Below, in pieces: positions 6,101 to 6,791 of a DNA stretch of 6,791 bases. Source of the DNA: an uncultured Atopobiaceae bacterium. Lineage in GTDB: Bacteria > Actinomycetota > Coriobacteriia > Coriobacteriales > Atopobiaceae. Each line of letters begins with the position of its first letter. Within the stretch, counting starts at the first letter, position 1. The notes beneath the pieces were generated by a model that made no database searches, was not told the DNA's origin, and saw only the letters and a list, made by a program, of their open reading frames with translations. Position numbers and translations under genes: made by a program. The stretch covers positions 536 to 7,326 of the forward strand of contig CAJOGH010000051.1 of assembly GCA_905233865.1 (NCBI GenBank), in the 5' to 3' direction.

Positions 6101-6791
6101 GTCCAGATGAGCGGTGACCCTGCCGTGCCTCCCAGGGTGACCTCCCCCTGCGAGCTCGTGTAGGTCTCGGAACCCGTGAGGTCGATGTCGGAGGTCATGA
6201 GCATGTTGGTGCTGCGCCCGCGCGGGACCTGGCCGTTGTTGACGGCGCCCACCACGTAGGCGATCTCCAGGTTGGTCGAGACGTTCCAGCGCCCGGCCGC
6301 CGCGTCGTAGGTGGGCAGCTCGGGATAGCCGTCGATGCGGTCGCGCATAGGGAAGTAGGTCTGACCCCAGTACTGCGCGGGACCGAGAACATAGTAGGCG
6401 TAGAGGCGCACCTGGCCGGTGTGGCCGGCGGGCAGCTCCGTGAGTATCTCGCCCTCGTTGTTGATGCGCCAGCCCACGAGCTTGGCGCCAGGCGTCACGC
6501 CCACCTCGGTCTCGGAGGGCAGCGCCTTTGGCTCGTCGTTGTTGTAGAAGGTCCAGCCCTGGCTGTACAGGGTCTTTTGCGGAATGCTCTTGGCCCAGGA
6601 GTACGGGAACACGTAGTCGATCGTGTTGCCCTTCCAGTTGGCGTAGAGCGTGGCGCCCTCGGGCTTGTCCCACGGCGTGACCCAGGCGCCGCTCTCGTCG
6701 ATGTACTTGGTGCCCTTGCCGCCAAAGTCGGAGTAGTAGCCCTCGAAGGTGTAGCCGTCTAGCTGCGGCAGGGTGATCGTGTCCGCCAGGC
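3169..6791 (-). CDS. Large modular surface/secreted protein B (two GLUG beta-helix domains, InlB-type and MucBP-like modules), 5' end outside window
   Basis: 1206 visible residues plus a TAG stop at 3171-3169. The frame is open to the right edge, and the GTG at 6612 lies inside an InlB repeat region, so it is not the start. Numbering from the first full codon: InlB-type repeat to residue 52 (ITLPQLDGYTFEGYYSDFGG to LYANW); a divergent InlB-like unit about 60-135 (LVGWRINNEGE, LYAYY); GLUG domain I about 169-524; InlB repeat 526-605 (GYIFSGYWSNSGG, LYVKW); GLUG domain II 640-940; InlB repeat 945-1023 (YDFDGYYTGENG, LYAKW); MucBP-like module 1029-1121 (YTVRHWQQ to TTVIDVFYDR); final InlB repeat to the last residues LYAYWG. 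No LPXTG, transmembrane segment or charged tail is present at the C-terminus. The signal peptide and any wall-binding domain must lie upstream. An extracellular adhesin-like role is inferred; no catalytic motif is seen. Confidence 0.93.
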   Translation of the reverse strand, partial: LADTITLPQLDGYTFEGYYSDFGGKGTKYIDESGAWVTPWDKPEGATLYANWKGNTIDYVFPYSWAKSIPQKTLYSQGWTFYNNDEPKALPSETEVGVTPGAKLVGWRINNEGEILTELPAGHTGQVRLYAYYVLGPAQYWGQTYFPMRDRIDGYPELPTYDAAAGRWNVSTNLEIAYVVGAVNNGQVPRGRSTNMLMTSDIDLTGSETYTSSQGEVTLGGTAGSPLIWTPCNNYSGELSGLGTDDGGNELVHRLTTLKISNTFSSRTGGARFGEGYYSTGNATGIFKRLVNARVHDLIIKSPNVYAQNTKKAGKTTFSTTGCLAGIAEGSTRINRVGIEDGSVYIDHKKSMHNERIGGMVGTLRGKGSMEDVYVRGTNVSTHASNHNWRYQSSTAAGVCVASQSGARVANAYFQGVARAVTGNVRQNRCGAVLATTAMSKSSINNSGASVTNCYVDTSSGFKGSRADGACARVAPADLKNKTYAYKLNGDALFDRWETTPWSRDTSTESPANAGYPSFGRLYNESPYLITFDSTGAAEGYEGTKTQEVYFLQKPGNITVPKRTGYIFSGYWSNSGGTGKMYVNADGVWGDIWRELEPRTLYVKWTKIDNWDTIGKAVYDRNEIINAGDPPGFDADNGGWQVEKPEQLAYVRYVSSNNKLPSGTNRNFVLHEDCDMTGEKWGASAETPLQWIQIGNYSGTVDGQDHTISHLRMVGGKDYGFFGWSGSITMSNLNFADSTINGSSRVGIVVGRNNGSSTYTNVHIKNCTVRASSDGVGAFSGGTLTGGAYIFRYCSVEGGSVTGSATNYTGGFFGTLYNKSGKPYFQADNCFITAAVNAPRKGGFLGQTYLDSRFYNAGATRVTNSYNAGAINGNIITPLGSVSNCYFDNTKCSGSSNGSSGRSPEVMKSKVMAFKLNGNRLGGPWTQDDSINGGYPYYGELTDYPELTVTLNNGEGATPASSTVTVKYTQVPDKLTELPTKDKYDFDGYYTGENGTGTRLVAANGEWAGAYTNETGITLYAKWVPVAKYTVRHWQQKVNADATAVSGTDKTITEPATEGADPTCVDYALEQAQELEGRVGDDTKAEAKEYTGFVAPTTITQKAIVEDGTTVIDVFYDRATYKLFFVDGEGATGGQSAEPFVVPYGVKPPSTCLVPTREGYEFMGYGLSETPSLNVEYGIFGEVLIGSKYRNPWSSTTDETLYAYWG
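3175..3429 (-). repeat. C-terminal InlB-type repeat of protein B
   Basis: Visible residues 1121-1205. It contains YKLFFVDGEGATGG, FVVPYGVKPP, GYEFMGYGLSE and a closing LYAYW, the usual order of an InlB-type (PF09479-like) unit. The protein stops one residue later (Gly, then TAG). Other copies in this protein lie at about 6634-6791, 4975-5214 and 3721-3957. Confidence 0.75.
3427..3705 (-). other. MucBP-like module of protein B
   Basis: Visible residues 1029-1121, from YTVRHWQQKVN through AVSGTDKTIT and YTGFVAPTTI to TTVIDVFYDRATY. It lies between two InlB-type repeats near the C-terminus. It resembles MucBP-like extracellular modules and is a clear homologue of protein A residues 601-693. Mucin binding is not shown by the sequence. 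Confidence 0.7.
3970..4872 (-). other. GLUG beta-helix-like domain II of protein B
   Basis: Visible residues 640-940. It opens with WQVEKPEQLAYVRYV, then CDMTGE, then LQWIQIGNYSGTVDG and HTISHLRM. The coils include YGFFGWSG, RVGIVVGRNNG, GVGAFSGG, YTGGFFGT and KGGFLGQT, each followed by an aligned N-C/S turn (IKNCTV, ADNCFI, VTNSYN, VSNCYF). It closes with AFKLNGNRLGGPW, INGGYPYYGEL. It is shorter than domain I but built on the same caps, which indicates duplication within the gene. Confidence 0.8.
5218..6285 (-). other. GLUG beta-helix-like domain I of protein B
   Basis: Visible residues about 169-524. It opens with WNVSTNLEIAYVVGA, then DIDLTG, then WTPCNNYSGELSG. A long insertion (HRLTTLKISNTFSSRTGGARFG) follows. 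The coils include TGIFKRLVNARVHDLIIKSP, GCLAGIAEGS, RIGGMVGTLRG, AAGVCVAS and ASVTNCYVDT. It closes with the cap YAYKLNGDALFDRW, NAGYPSFGRL. The coil spacing of roughly 20-30 residues and GLUG-type G-[LM]-[VA]-G turns suggest a right-handed beta-helix. Confidence 0.75.

Noticed and set aside
4660..6117. 485-aa plus-strand open frame
   Set aside because: It is the antisense shadow of protein B's GLUG domains, in the same codon-aligned register, with low-complexity composition and no domain.
1..6791. CRISPR array, tRNA/rRNA, transposase or prophage att site
   Set aside because: No short direct repeats with spacers, no tRNA- or rRNA-like sequence and no mobile-element protein were seen; the repeats present are protein modules.

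Overview
This window holds two very large, adjacent surface or secreted proteins encoded on the minus strand. Neither is complete. The GC-rich base composition (strong G/C at third codon positions) and the mix of DUF5648 repeats, InlB-type (Listeria/Bacteroides, PF09479-like) repeats, MucBP-like modules and GLUG-motif beta-helix domains suggest a Coriobacteriia-type gut or oral actinobacterium (Olsenella, Collinsella or Atopobiaceae-like). The lineage is an inference from architecture and composition, not from a marker gene.

Layout in transcription order (right to left). From 6791 to 3169 lies the 3' part of protein B: 1206 visible residues with the N-terminus outside the window. It alternates InlB-type repeats with two long GLUG beta-helix-like domains, then ends InlB, MucBP-like, InlB and a stop, with no LPXTG or membrane anchor at its C-terminus. 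From 3168 to 2943 is a 226-bp AT-richer intergenic region. It holds a GC-rich hairpin (probable terminator of B), a nested inverted repeat, two candidate promoters facing gene A, and a G-rich ribosome binding site. From 2942 to the left edge lies protein A: a GTG start, Sec signal peptide, three DUF5648 units, an Ig-like stretch, four InlB-type repeats interleaved with two MucBP-like modules, and then a GLUG domain that runs off the window.

A and B share the same module set, including near-identical motifs, in different orders. They therefore look like tandem paralogues that have exchanged or duplicated modules. The likely role is adhesion to host, mucus or other bacteria, or another extracellular binding function; no enzyme active site is visible. 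The terminator and separate promoters suggest the two genes are transcribed independently. The long open frames on the plus strand are antisense shadows that follow from codon bias. I see no RNA genes, CRISPR arrays, transposases or att sites.
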